Origin: Chthonomonas sp. UBA2017
Lineage (GTDB): Bacteria; Armatimonadota; Fimbriimonadia; Fimbriimonadales; Fimbriimonadaceae
NCBI GenBank assembly: GCA_002335425.1
Contig: DDCB01000008.1
Location: 1-64,000 of the forward strand
Direction of reading: 5' to 3'
Length of the DNA stretch: 64,000 nucleotides
Position numbers and translations under genes: made by a program. The notes below the pieces were generated by a model. The model saw only the letters and a program-made list of their open reading frames with translations. It did not search any database and was not told the DNA's origin. Shown here in pieces: positions 45,223 through 55,100 of the stretch; positions within the stretch are counted from its first letter, which is position 1; each line of letters opens with the position of its first letter.

Positions 45223-45256
45223 GACCAGAACCTCGTATTATTACGAGGTTCTGGTC
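45223..45256. terminator. Perfect 15-bp hairpin after PEP-CTERM gene 1
   Basis: GACCAGAACCTCGTA and TACGAGGTTCTGGTC pair over 15 bp with a TTAT loop; AAAAATTTTG follows. It lies 28 bp after the stop of the first PEP-CTERM gene and just before the promoter of the second. It probably acts as a terminator, although the U-run is offset by five As. Confidence 0.7.
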
Positions 45257-45263
45257 AAAAATT

Positions 45264-45291
45264 TTGTCCTTTTGGAAAATTGTGATAGTAT
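45264..45291 (+). promoter_or_regulatory. Putative sigma-70 promoter of PEP-CTERM gene 2
   Basis: TTGTCC (4/6 of the -35 consensus) and TAGTAT (4/6 of the -10) are 16 nt apart, just downstream of the hairpin and about 65 bp before the ATG at 45356. Confidence 0.35.
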
Positions 45292-45355
45292 GTATTCCAG
45301 GTTGAGCCGAGGTAACTGGGCTCAGACATCATATATTGTGGATTGGAGGAGATTG

Positions 45356-46012
45356 ATGAAATCGAAAACTCTTGTTGTTCTTGCTGCAGTGCTGGTGAGC
45401 GGTCAGGCTTTTGCCCAAGTGGACCTACACGATTTTGAGCAGTTCGCCCCGACTTCGGGTGCGCAGTTCAATCCGAATCATCCGGGCTCGTTGCAAGCCT
45501 TTACGTTGGTCGGCATGTGCTCCAACATCATTATTCGGCGAGTGTCCGTCACCGGCGCCCCCGCGACGTTCGACATTCATGATCACACGAACTGGGGACC
45601 GTTCCCGCCATCATGGGGCAACCGAAGCCTCAATCCGTTTACAGATGATCAACAAGGCGCATTCTGGCTTGAGTTCACATCCCCTGTTCAGGGATTCTCA
45701 CTTGAATACGGCGACTTCGGTGGAGACCTGGATATTGGCCAGATGTGGGCGTATGATGGTGTGGACAACACCTCGAACTTGGTGGACACCGATGTCGACA
45801 ACTACGGTGCAGGCGCGTTCCCTGGGAGTATCGGAACCCTAGCCGTGAGTGGTGCATCGATCCGATCGGTTTACTTCATTGCAGGGAGTAGCTCATTCCC
45901 GCACTCAGCCTACTACGATAATTTCCGAGTTCGATGCGTGCCGGAGCCCGCGACGATGGCCGCCCTCGGCCTCGGCCTCTTGGCAGTCCTGCGCCGCCGA
46001 AAGAAGAGCTAA
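45356..46012 (+). CDS. PEP-CTERM protein 2
   Basis: 218 aa, exported. ATG 45356 has GGAGGAG before it. Signal peptide: MKSKTLVVLAAVLVSGQAFA. The mature part, VDLHDFEQFAPTSGAQFNPN, WLEFTSPVQGFSLEYGDFGG and SIRSVYFIAGSSSFPHSAYY, looks like a single jelly-roll domain. The tail VPEPATMAALGLGLLAVL with RRRKKS is nearly identical to that of the preceding gene. The paired genes are likely recent functional siblings, though their bodies differ. Confidence 0.85.
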   Translation: MKSKTLVVLAAVLVSGQAFAQVDLHDFEQFAPTSGAQFNPNHPGSLQAFTLVGMCSNIIIRRVSVTGAPATFDIHDHTNWGPFPPSWGNRSLNPFTDDQQGAFWLEFTSPVQGFSLEYGDFGGDLDIGQMWAYDGVDNTSNLVDTDVDNYGAGAFPGSIGTLAVSGASIRSVYFIAGSSSFPHSAYYDNFRVRCVPEPATMAALGLGLLAVLRRRKKS

Positions 46013-46027
46013 CTCAGTTAGCTTCTT
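46001..46027. terminator. Candidate bidirectional terminator
   Basis: AGCTAACT-C-AGTTAGCT (46007-46023), flanked by AAGAAG on the left and TCTT on the right, spans the stop of PEP-CTERM gene 2 and the 3' end of the convergent gene (46026). Confidence 0.4.
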
Positions 46028-47417
46028 AGGGTTTCTTGGGTCCGGGCGAATACATGTTCGTCCGGACCCAAGTTGCGCTAGCCTCTGCCATCGGATCGAG
46101 CGGCAGGTGGATCCAAACGTCATCGGATTTCCGGTCCTCCTTCCAACTTTTCCCGCCGCTATCTTTTCCGTCCCGGCCAATCGACCAGAGCACGACTCGA
46201 TTCTGTTGGACCCGATATCGAATGCGGCGGCTGTCGAAAGGATCGCGCGGAAGATGATCCAGCTTGCTCGGCCATCGGCCTAGTTTTTTCCACTCTTCCA
46301 ATGCGAGCAACGAAGCGCGACAGAGCTCTTGATTTGCGAGTCGCCTGCGCTCATTTATAGAACTTGGCCTAAAGTCAGAACCCGTGTAGATGACGAACCA
46401 GAGGCTCACTCTCTTGTCGGCTTCTTGGCGAAAGCGAAGGCTATCGCTGGCGACCCCTATCGCCACAGGATGGAAATGATTTTCTTTGGCAACGTAATGG
46501 AGCTCGCGGATGTTTCGAAGTGCTTGGGTCTGCCAGGCCCGACGAACGATAGGGAATCGGGCCGCAAAGATGCGCTTATCAAAACTGTTTGAACGGGTCG
46601 CGGAGTACCCGAGGACCGTTTCACAACGTTCGGCAGCCTTCAGCGCCCAATACGACTGCAATTTGAATACCGGCTCGAAATCTGAGAGAGTTTTCCACTC
46701 GTTAACGAGTGCCAAGAGTTGTCGAGATCGTTCCTCATTTTTAAGAAAGTAAATGGCGGCATGACTCATAACTCGGAACGCAGTTGATTCCAAATTCCGC
46801 GCAAGAATATATCCCGTTAAGTTCGGATCCTGGTAGGCGAATTCGATCAACCGATTAGCGATACGAAAACTTTGGAGAGATGCCTCAAAGTCGCCTCTTC
46901 GAGCCAGCCAGAGCCCTTGAACGATCTGCGCCCGAATCAGGTTTGAGTATGAACGCCAAAACAAAGAGCCTGTATACCTGAAAGGATCGCTCCTCTCGAT
47001 GGGGAATGACATTTTCGTCTTAGACAACAAGATTGAAGTGTCTCCTGTTTGGTCAAAGACTGCGTTGAGGGCTTCGTCTGAACTGAACTGATTTGATTTC
47101 GAGACGACAACCGTTTCTGGAAAAGGAAATTGCAGGAAGTTACCGAGATACAGTGGCGACTTGACCTTTTCGAGCCGAGCCAACATGGGCGCAAGCAGAG
47201 GCCTGGCGTCTTCGTTGGGATCGACGGCGGACAGCTTCTCGAACTCGGCATCGGTGAGGATCGCGCCTTCACGCTGGGCCGCTTCAAGCTCTGAGGAATA
47301 GCTCATCGCCGCCGAGACCACATCTCGATAGATCAGCCCCAAGGAAAGGGCCAAGACGATCAGGCACACCAGCGTGATAAGGATCACCTTCCCACGCCTC
47401 TTGCTCAGGTCAGCCAC
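46026..47417 (-). CDS. Membrane-anchored protein with pseudopilin-like C-terminal segment
   Basis: Unknown function, 463 aa. The start is GTG 47417; a TM anchor (KVILITLVCLIVLALSLGLI) follows a basic N-terminus. The middle is helical and Arg/Leu-rich (WLARRGDFEASLQSFRIANR). The last 80 residues contain LDHLPRDPFDSRRIRYRVQQ and VVLWSIGRDGKDSGGK, resembling the GspG/pseudopilin tail (DPWG-like turn, Y[R/V], then [Y/W]S-x-GRDG). Codon use looks more AT-rich than the neighbours. An inverted repeat, TTGGGTCCGG/CCGGACCCAA, lies in the end of the coding region (46034-46073). Confidence 0.7.
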   Translation of the reverse strand: MADLSKRRGKVILITLVCLIVLALSLGLIYRDVVSAAMSYSSELEAAQREGAILTDAEFEKLSAVDPNEDARPLLAPMLARLEKVKSPLYLGNFLQFPFPETVVVSKSNQFSSDEALNAVFDQTGDTSILLSKTKMSFPIERSDPFRYTGSLFWRSYSNLIRAQIVQGLWLARRGDFEASLQSFRIANRLIEFAYQDPNLTGYILARNLESTAFRVMSHAAIYFLKNEERSRQLLALVNEWKTLSDFEPVFKLQSYWALKAAERCETVLGYSATRSNSFDKRIFAARFPIVRRAWQTQALRNIRELHYVAKENHFHPVAIGVASDSLRFRQEADKRVSLWFVIYTGSDFRPSSINERRRLANQELCRASLLALEEWKKLGRWPSKLDHLPRDPFDSRRIRYRVQQNRVVLWSIGRDGKDSGGKSWKEDRKSDDVWIHLPLDPMAEASATWVRTNMYSPGPKKP

Positions 47418-47650
47418 ATGATGAGTGACGGAAAAATCCTGCCTAATGGTTTTCGGTCCCGAGAAAGAACATGAGATGCAAAGGGCTGCGAACGAGATCT
47501 AGCCAAGTCGAAGATCAGCGCAGGCTCCAAATGGGCCGACGCCGTGAGGATTGAAACTGGATCGGACCTAAAAGCCTCCGATATCCTCCTACAATTGCTG
47601 GGATATCGTTCGCATGTTAAGAATTTGGTGTATAACGAGAAGGCGTGAGA

Positions 47651-47673
47651 GCCTGTCCGAAAAGTTAACAGGC
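47651..47673 (+). promoter_or_regulatory. Small leader hairpin before PEP-CTERM gene 3
   Basis: GCCTGT and ACAGGC pair across an 11-nt loop, 20 nt before the ATG at 47693. The rest of 47418-47692 shows nothing I recognise. Only a 6-bp stem, so weak. Confidence 0.25.
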
Positions 47674-47692
47674 CGGGGCGAGTGAAATTGAT

Positions 47693-48760
47693 ATGAAATT
47701 GAAAGTGATGATGTCGTTCTTGGTGTGCCTTCTTTCCTTGCCCGCGCACGCAGCTTGGAGCCACGTCAATCTGCACCCTGCGAGCGCGACGGTGTCGGCT
47801 GGCTTTGGCGGGTCAGGCAATAACCAAGTCGGCGGTGCCGTGATCGGCGGTGTTCGACGTGCTGGAATGTGGACCTCCACCTCGGGATCTTGGAACGACT
47901 TGCATCCGCCCACCGCGAGCTACTCCGATGCGTATGCTTCTTCGGGAACTTCGCAAGTCGGCTACGCCCACTTTGGAGTGACAACGAAAGCGAGTCTTTG
48001 GACCGGTTCATCGGGCTCTTGGGTCGATCTCCATCCGACCGGGATTGGATCCATTGCCTACGGCGTTTCGGGCGGGAGCCAGGTCGGGGCGGTGTACGCC
48101 TTTAGCACAGTTGTTGCGAGCCGTTGGTCAGGCTCATCAGGATCCTGGGTCAACTTGAATCCGAGCGGCGCATCGCAGTCGGTCGCCTATGGAGTCGATG
48201 GCGGCACCCAGGTCGGCTACGCAAGAATCGGCAATGATCGTGCAGGACTTTGGACAGGATCTTCTGGATCCTGGGTCGATATGCACCCTGGCGCGGCGAG
48301 CGATTCCTATGCTCTGGGTGTGCACGGTTCGACTCAAGTCGGACGAGCCTATGTCGGCGGAGATTCGCACGCAAGCCTTTGGAACGGCAGCTCAGCGTCA
48401 TGGGTAGACCTGCACCCATCGGGCGCGTCGCAATCCGTCGCATATGGCACATACGGTGGATATCAGGTGGGCTCGGCCGTCATCGGAGGCGCCCAGCGAG
48501 CGGCCCTTTGGACGGGGTCGGCGGGCTCGTACGTCGATCTGCACTCATTCTTGCCGGCGGCCTTTACATTTTCCTTGGCACAGTCGATCAGCAGCGACGG
48601 GGTGAACTACTACATCACGGGCTCAGGTCGAAACAGCCAGACGTTCCGTGACGAGGCGATTCTTTGGGTTCAACCCGTGCCGGAGCCGGGAACTATGCTG
48701 GCGTTGACTTTGGGTTTGGCGAGTTTGGTTGCTCGACGTCGACGCAAAAAGTCCGCGTAA
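47693..48760 (+). CDS. PEP-CTERM protein 3 with seven HAF-like repeats
   Basis: 355 aa. Signal peptide: MKLKVMMSFLVCLLSLPAHA. Seven repeats of 42-43 residues follow, each with SWVDLHP-like ends at 23, 66, 109, 151, 193, 236 and 279, and the unit pattern AYGVxGGxQVGxA then ASLWTGSSGSW. Seven such units suggest a seven-bladed beta-propeller, similar in outline to HAF extracellular repeats. The tail VPEPGTMLALTLGLASLV plus ARRRRKKSA is a variant of the other two. Preceded by a 275-bp intergenic region with a small hairpin (47651-47673). Confidence 0.85.
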   Translation: MKLKVMMSFLVCLLSLPAHAAWSHVNLHPASATVSAGFGGSGNNQVGGAVIGGVRRAGMWTSTSGSWNDLHPPTASYSDAYASSGTSQVGYAHFGVTTKASLWTGSSGSWVDLHPTGIGSIAYGVSGGSQVGAVYAFSTVVASRWSGSSGSWVNLNPSGASQSVAYGVDGGTQVGYARIGNDRAGLWTGSSGSWVDMHPGAASDSYALGVHGSTQVGRAYVGGDSHASLWNGSSASWVDLHPSGASQSVAYGTYGGYQVGSAVIGGAQRAALWTGSAGSYVDLHSFLPAAFTFSLAQSISSDGVNYYITGSGRNSQTFRDEAILWVQPVPEPGTMLALTLGLASLVARRRRKKSA

Positions 48761-49017
48761 CGCAAAGCCTGTTATCCGCCGCCGCGCCCCATGCATCGGC
48801 TTCGCGCTCTGGACTCTGCCCGCTCGACGAGAGTGGAGGTCCGTCAACCTGAGATCCGCCCAAGAATTCCAGAGATACGTCGCGCTGCCTAAAGTCTCAG
48901 CACACGCCAACTCACGCGGTTTGAGTCGACTGATTCGGATCGGGCATTCCGGTTCGGTTGCTCCCAGAAATAGGGACCAGGCAGGAATTCCCGGTTGCTC
49001 TGGCAAAACAGAGGAGG

Positions 49018-52000
49018 ATGTTGAGGCGATGTGGATGGTTATGGGTGCTTTTGGGTTGTGTTGTCTCGGCGGCGCACGCGCAAGTCGATGCGAAGCTGAT
49101 GCAGGGCCTCAAGTGGCGCGAGATCGGCCCTTTTCGCGGGGGACGTTCGAATGCGTGCTCGGGGGTCGTCGGCCGGCCGACGGAGTTTTACATGGGCACG
49201 ACGGGCGGGGGACTCTATAAGTCGACCGATACGGGCGTGACCTGGAAGAACGTGAGCGATGGGTTCTTTAAGACGGGATCGGTCGGGGCGATTGCGGTTT
49301 CGATTTCGAGTCCCGACGTCGTTTATGTCGGGATGGGCGAACACGCCATCCGGGGGAATATCTCTCCGGGTGATGGCGTTTACAAGTCGACCGATGCCGG
49401 GAAGACGTGGCGGTCGATGGGGCTCGCGGCGACTCAAAATATCAGCAAGATTGTGGTGCACCCGAAAGACCCGCAGAAGGTCTGGGTGGCGGCGCTCGGG
49501 CCTGTGTATGGGCCGAGCCAAGAGCGCGGGATTTTTAAGTCGGAAGACGGCGGAATCAGCTGGCGAAAAACGCTCTATGTGGATGATCGGAGCGGCGCAA
49601 TCGACCTCGTCGAAGATGAAAAGAATCCTCAAGTTTTTTATGCCGCTACGTGGACGGCATGGCGAACGCCTTTCAGTCTCAATTCGGGCGGTCCGGGCAG
49701 TAAACTGTGGAAGTCCATAGATGGCGGTGAAACCTGGCAAGATTTGAGCCGCTCTCCGGGATTACCGGAAGGAGTTTTGGGCAAGATATGCGTGGCGGTG
49801 AGCCCAGTTGACTCGAATTTGATCTTTGCCATGGTCGAAGCTAAGCAAGGCGGACTTTATCGCAGTGATGATGCCGGAGCCACTTGGAAACTCGTCAATA
49901 GCACCAACGATATTCGACAACGTCCTTGGTATTTTTCTCGAGTTTTTGCTGACCCGATAGATAAGGAAACAGTCTATGTCGGCAACGTCATGATGCATCG
50001 ATCCACCGATGGCGGGAAGACCTTCCGCAGCTTCGTCGCTCAACACGTGGACAATCATGACTTTTGGATTGATCCAGCAGATAACAAAAGGCTCGTCTGT
50101 GCGAACGATGGCGGCGTGAGTGTGAGTGTGGATCAGGGACGAACCTGGAGTGAACAAGATTTCGCAACCGCTCAATTCTATCACGTCAGCACCGACAACG
50201 CCTTCCCGTATCGAGTTTTGGGCGCGCAGCAAGACAACTCAACGGTGCGGATTGCGTCGCGGACCTTCACGCGAGGGATCGGATTTACGGATTGGACCGC
50301 GACGGCGGGCGGCGAGTCTGGATACGTCGTGGCCAAGCCGACTGATCCGAACCTGGTTTTTGGCGGAAGTTATGGCGGCACATCGGATTGGCTGAACCAT
50401 GCGACCAATCAGCGACGGAGCATCGACCCGTGGCCAAATCAACCGCTCGGCGCCGGGGTCATCGAACAAGCATATCGGCTGAACTGGACGTTTCCGATTG
50501 TCTTTTCTCCGCACGACCCGAACACCATGTATGTGGGCTCGCAATATCTCTTAGTGAGTCGAGATGATGGGGGTTCTTTTACAAGAATCAGTCCAGATTT
50601 GACCACAAACGATGTGAGTAAACAACAGTCAAGTGGTGGGCCGATTACGCAAGACAACACGAGCGTAGAATATTACTGCACAATCTTTACAATTGCGGAG
50701 TCTCCCAAGCGCCGAGGATTGATCTGGGTGGGGTCGGATGATGGCCTCGTCCATTTAACTCAGGATGGAGGACGAACTTGGTCGCACGTGACGCCTGCCC
50801 AGATGCCGAAATGGGGGCTCTGCAGCATGATCGAAGCCTCACCTTTTGAACCTGGAACCGCCTATTTAGCGATGGATAACCATGAGCAGAACGACTGGCG
50901 GCCCTATGTCTATATCACGCGAGACTTTGGACGATCTTGGACGCTCGCAACCCGAGGAATTCCGTCGAATCATTACGTTCGTGTGGTCCGAGAAGATCCG
51001 ACGACGCCTGGGCTCCTCTATGCCGGAACTGAGTTTGGACTTTTTGTCAGTTTTGACCGAGGAGAAAACTGGCAGCCGATGCAAGGAAACTTGCCGATCG
51101 TTCCGATTCATGATTTGGTGATCAAAGATCAAGACTTGGTGGTGGGCACTCATGGTCGTTCGTTCTGGATTTATGATGATCTTTCGGCGATTCGCCAGAT
51201 GTCGAAGGCGTCCGCGACCGAGCCTCACCTCTTCACACCGGCACCCGGAATTCCGATTTCGTACGCCAATCCCATCGCCGGCACCGACAATTTGGGCCAA
51301 AACCCCGAGTTCGGCAATATCATCGTTCAGTACTATCTGCCGGCCGACAGCTCGGTGAAGTTCGAGCTTCGTGATCAGGCCGGCGCGGTCGTGGCAAGCA
51401 ACACCGCCGCGTCGGGAAAAGCGGGCCTGAATCGGCTCAGTCTTCGACCGAGCTATCCGAGCTGGCGCGGCTTCCCAGGGCTCGTCCTCTGGGGAGGAGG
51501 AGCCGGGTCGATCAAGGCTCCACCGGGCACTTATGAACTCAGCATGACCGTTGGGGACCAGGTCCGAACCGTTCGGGCGGTCTGGGCGAAAGATCCTCGC
51601 GTGACGGCGACCGATGCAGACCTCGTGGAACAGTGGCGATTCTCGTTGCAGATCGCCCGCCGCACCGACGAAGCGAATCGCGCCGTCGAGAAGATTCGCG
51701 AGCTGCGGACGAAGCTAGAGAAGGTCCAAACCCCCGACGCACAGCGGATCGCCGCAGAGTTGACCAAGGTCGAAGAGGTCCTGCACCAGACGCGGGCGCG
51801 AGCCACGCAGGACCTGCTGAACTTCCCGGTCCGGCTGAACAACAAGCTTTCGAGCCTGCTCGGCTCGGTTCAGACAGGCTGGAATCGCCCGACCCGACAA
51901 GCCTATGAGGTATTCCGAGTGCTTGAGAAGGAGCTCCAGGGCTGCTTGGAGCAACTTGAAAAACTGAGCAAAGAGGCGCAGGCTGTCGGCACCGAAGCTC

Positions 52001-52038
52001 AGGTCAGTGTCTGGCTCCCGGCATGGGCCTTACGCTAG
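49018..52038 (+). CDS. Sortilin/VPS10-like BNR-repeat propeller protein, secreted
   Basis: 1006 aa. ATG 49018 gives a signal peptide (MLRRCGWLWVLLGCVVSAAHA), although GAGGAGG lies immediately before it. BNR/Asp-box repeats (S/T-x-D-x-G-x-T-W) recur: KSTDTGVTWKNV, KSTDAGKTWRSM, KSEDGGISWRK, KSIDGGETWQDL, RSDDAGATWKLV, RSTDGGKTFRSF, SVDQGRTWSEQ, LTQDGGRTWSHV, SFDRGENWQPM. It resembles the large VPS10-like proteins of Bacteroidota and Acidobacteriota; function unknown. A helical, Gln/Glu-rich C-terminus (RTDEANRAVEKIRELRTKL) follows. A Rho-independent terminator follows directly. The 257 bp upstream (48761-49017) show no clear signal. Confidence 0.88.
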   Translation: MLRRCGWLWVLLGCVVSAAHAQVDAKLMQGLKWREIGPFRGGRSNACSGVVGRPTEFYMGTTGGGLYKSTDTGVTWKNVSDGFFKTGSVGAIAVSISSPDVVYVGMGEHAIRGNISPGDGVYKSTDAGKTWRSMGLAATQNISKIVVHPKDPQKVWVAALGPVYGPSQERGIFKSEDGGISWRKTLYVDDRSGAIDLVEDEKNPQVFYAATWTAWRTPFSLNSGGPGSKLWKSIDGGETWQDLSRSPGLPEGVLGKICVAVSPVDSNLIFAMVEAKQGGLYRSDDAGATWKLVNSTNDIRQRPWYFSRVFADPIDKETVYVGNVMMHRSTDGGKTFRSFVAQHVDNHDFWIDPADNKRLVCANDGGVSVSVDQGRTWSEQDFATAQFYHVSTDNAFPYRVLGAQQDNSTVRIASRTFTRGIGFTDWTATAGGESGYVVAKPTDPNLVFGGSYGGTSDWLNHATNQRRSIDPWPNQPLGAGVIEQAYRLNWTFPIVFSPHDPNTMYVGSQYLLVSRDDGGSFTRISPDLTTNDVSKQQSSGGPITQDNTSVEYYCTIFTIAESPKRRGLIWVGSDDGLVHLTQDGGRTWSHVTPAQMPKWGLCSMIEASPFEPGTAYLAMDNHEQNDWRPYVYITRDFGRSWTLATRGIPSNHYVRVVREDPTTPGLLYAGTEFGLFVSFDRGENWQPMQGNLPIVPIHDLVIKDQDLVVGTHGRSFWIYDDLSAIRQMSKASATEPHLFTPAPGIPISYANPIAGTDNLGQNPEFGNIIVQYYLPADSSVKFELRDQAGAVVASNTAASGKAGLNRLSLRPSYPSWRGFPGLVLWGGGAGSIKAPPGTYELSMTVGDQVRTVRAVWAKDPRVTATDADLVEQWRFSLQIARRTDEANRAVEKIRELRTKLEKVQTPDAQRIAAELTKVEEVLHQTRARATQDLLNFPVRLNNKLSSLLGSVQTGWNRPTRQAYEVFRVLEKELQGCLEQLEKLSKEAQAVGTEAQVSVWLPAWALR

Positions 52039-52047
52039 AGATGGTGA

Positions 52048-52083
52048 AGTCCCCAGGAGCCAAGCTCCTGGGGACTCTTTTTT
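52048..52083 (+). terminator. Rho-independent terminator after the VPS10-like gene
   Basis: A perfect 13-bp stem AGTCCCCAGGAGC/GCTCCTGGGGACT with a CAA loop is followed by CTTTTTTC, 10 bp after the stop at 52038. Confidence 0.92.
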
Positions 52084-52103
52084 CATCCGTTTCTGTGGGC
52101 CTC

Positions 52104-55100
52104 TTATCTGGCTCCGGGCTTGAATGGCGGGATCGCCGGTCGCGCGGGAACGGGAATCTTCGCAGGCGGGTTCCTTTCAAGGAGTCGCATGATCTCAACA
52201 ATCGCTCGTTCAAGCTGCGAGTCCTTCCCCTGGCGCCAGAGAGCTGGATCGAGATCGACGTCGATGTCCACCGGGGTGCCGACATTTTCAATCACCCACT
52301 TTCCGTTCGGACTGAACATCGCATCATCTGGACTTGAGATGCTTCCTCCATCGGCCAGTTCGAACCCGTAATTGATCAGCATCGACCCCCAGGTTCGCTT
52401 GCCGATGATCGGCCCCACTTTGTGCTGGCGGAACAGGTACGGCAAGATGTCGCCGCCCGACCCGGCAAGCTCGTTGGTTAACATCACCTTCGGCCCGTAG
52501 ATGCCCTGGGACGGAATCAAGAACGGCTCGCCGTGGCGAGTGATGGTTTTGGCGGAGATCATCTTGGTCATCTCGCGCATCAAGAAGTCGGCGATTGCGC
52601 CGCCGCCATTGAACCGGCCATCGATGATGACCGCGTCTTTGCCGGTTTGGGCGTAATACATGCGCATGAACTCCGACCATCCGCCGGCGCTTGTGTCGGG
52701 AACTCGGACATAGCCGACCCGCCCCCCGGTGGCTGCGAGCACCCGGCGGCGGTTGTCTTCTTCCCAGGCTCGGAATCGGAGTCCGACTTCACTCCCCAGC
52801 GCCCGGACGACGCCTTCCCGGCTCCCTTTTCCATCGGGAGTCGGCCCGATGCGGATTCGCACTTGCCGTCCAGCTTTGTTTTCCAGAAATTCATAAAGGT
52901 CGGTGCTCCCGTTGATCGACTTGCCGTCAATCGCCAAGAGGTATTCGCCTGCTTTCGCTTCGATGCCGGGCTGAGCCAAGGGCGCGACGAGTTCGGGGTT
53001 CCAACGCTCGCCATCAAAGACTCGCTTGAACCGGACACCCTCCTTTTCGAAGCTATAGTCGGCCCCCAGCAGACCACCCGGGACCGATCTTCGCCGGTCC
53101 CCGAGATCGCCGCCCCCGATGAACATATGGCCGACGCACAGCTCGCCAAAAACCTCGTCGAACAGGTAGTTCAGGTCTTCGCGCGAGTTGAGAAGCGGCA
53201 GCATGGGCTCATAACGCCGGGCGATCGCGTCGAGATCGACGCCGTGCATCTTGGGGTCATAGAATCGCAACTTTTGCTCGCGAATCGCCTCAAAATACAT
53301 GTTTCGCCATTCAGTTCGCGGATCGATGCGGACCGACGCTTGCAACACCGGAAGCACCCCATCGCCTGAGAACGGAGCCATGGACGACGTGATCGCCATC
53401 CCCATACTGCTGCCGAGAAGCATCTTCTGCCCGTCGGCGGTGAGCTCGAACCCAAAGGCACCTCGGGCGATGGGAGTGGTCTTTCGCTCGGCGAACGAAT
53501 AGCGAACGAGCGTCCCGCCCCCGCCAGAAAAGTCAATCGCCGAAACTGCGGGCTCGGTAAACAAGGCCAAGAGCTGACCCGGAGCTGGGCTCCCTAGCTG
53601 GCGATAGATTTGCCGAGGCAGAGGAACGGCGAAGATTCGAGAGATCAGTCCTTCCTCGTCGACGGTCGTTTTCGGGGGACCTTCGGGCGCCTTGGGTGGG
53701 TCGGCCGGCTTTTCGGTGGGCTCCTCGTCGCTTTCCGGCGCGAGCGAAAAGTCGGCCAGCCGCCGGAGGTTCACGCCATAGATGCTAAACGTCGTGTTGG
53801 CCTGAGAGAGGCTTCCGATGTCTTGCCAGTCGGCAGCGAGACCAAAGTCGGTGCTCGCCAAGAAGTAGACCACCTGGCCGCCCCGGTCAAACGTCGGGCT
53901 GATCGCATGAGCCATCCCGTCGGTCAAGTCGATGGAGCGATTCTGTTCGAGGCTATAAAGGGCGATCGCGCTTCGCATGTTGATGAGGTCGCGGGTGTAG
54001 ACCAGCCATTTCGAATCCGGAGACCACGAAGGGGTGAGCGCGATTTGGCCGCGCCGAGTCCCCCGAGCGACGAAGGTGATTTTGCCCGTAGCCAGATCGA
54101 GAATCGAAAGCTCCAGACGGTTGCTGGCAAAAGCGATCTTTTTGCTGTCAGGAGACCAGACCGGTCGTTCATAAGCGGCTCCGCCGTCGCCCAAGGAGCG
54201 GAACGACACTTGTCCGGTCGTTAAGTCCAGCAGCGCCAGCTGGTGCTGGGGGCCTTCTTGGGTGATGTAAGCAATGGTTTTGCCATCAGGTGACCAAGCG
54301 GGGTCTCGTCGCATAAATCCGGGCGTTGCCGGGAAGACTCGGGCATCCCCTTTCTCGGCGGGAAGCGTCATGATGTGGCCTCGGCTCGCGGCAACAACGC
54401 GTTGGCCCGTCGGCGAGATCGACATCTGAGAGAGATCGGCGGACAGAGTCTTGAACTGAGTTCGTGTCTGGACGAAGTCGCCCGCGATCTGAATCGGCAC
54501 CCGCACCAACTTCTTTTGTGCAAGGTCGTAGCGCCAGATCGAACCGGGTCGCTCCAACACAATCTGCCCGGCGCCATATTGAGCCGACTTGAAATCAAGA
54601 ATGCCTCCGGGAATTTCGACCGACACCCGTTGGTTGGCCGTGTCAAAGCGATGCAGAGCGACTTTCCCGGTTGGGTCGGAAAGGAAGTAAACCGACCCGC
54701 CAACCCACATCGGATGCGAGTCGTTCCAGTCGCGGCGCGGGATCGGCCGGACCCGCGAGTCGCTCATCTGAGCGATCCAGATCGGCGTCGCTTGCCCGCC
54801 TCGATATCGCTTCCAATTGGGTTGCGATTTGGGGTTCGGCACGTAGGCCATCTGGGTGCCGTCGGGGCTCAGAGAGGCCTGCTCGACGGCCGGAAACGGG
54901 AGACGTTGCGGCAACCCACCTTGGGCGGAGACCTGGAATAGCTGAGAGTACGCATTCTCGGACTGCATGCCCGAGGTGAAGAGGATGGACCGTCCGTCGG
55001 GCGTCCATCCGGCACATGCGTCGGGGAGTGGATGATAGGTCAAACGTCGAGGCTCGCCGCCTTCGGCGGCCATGACGTAAACATCAAAGTTGCCGTCGTA

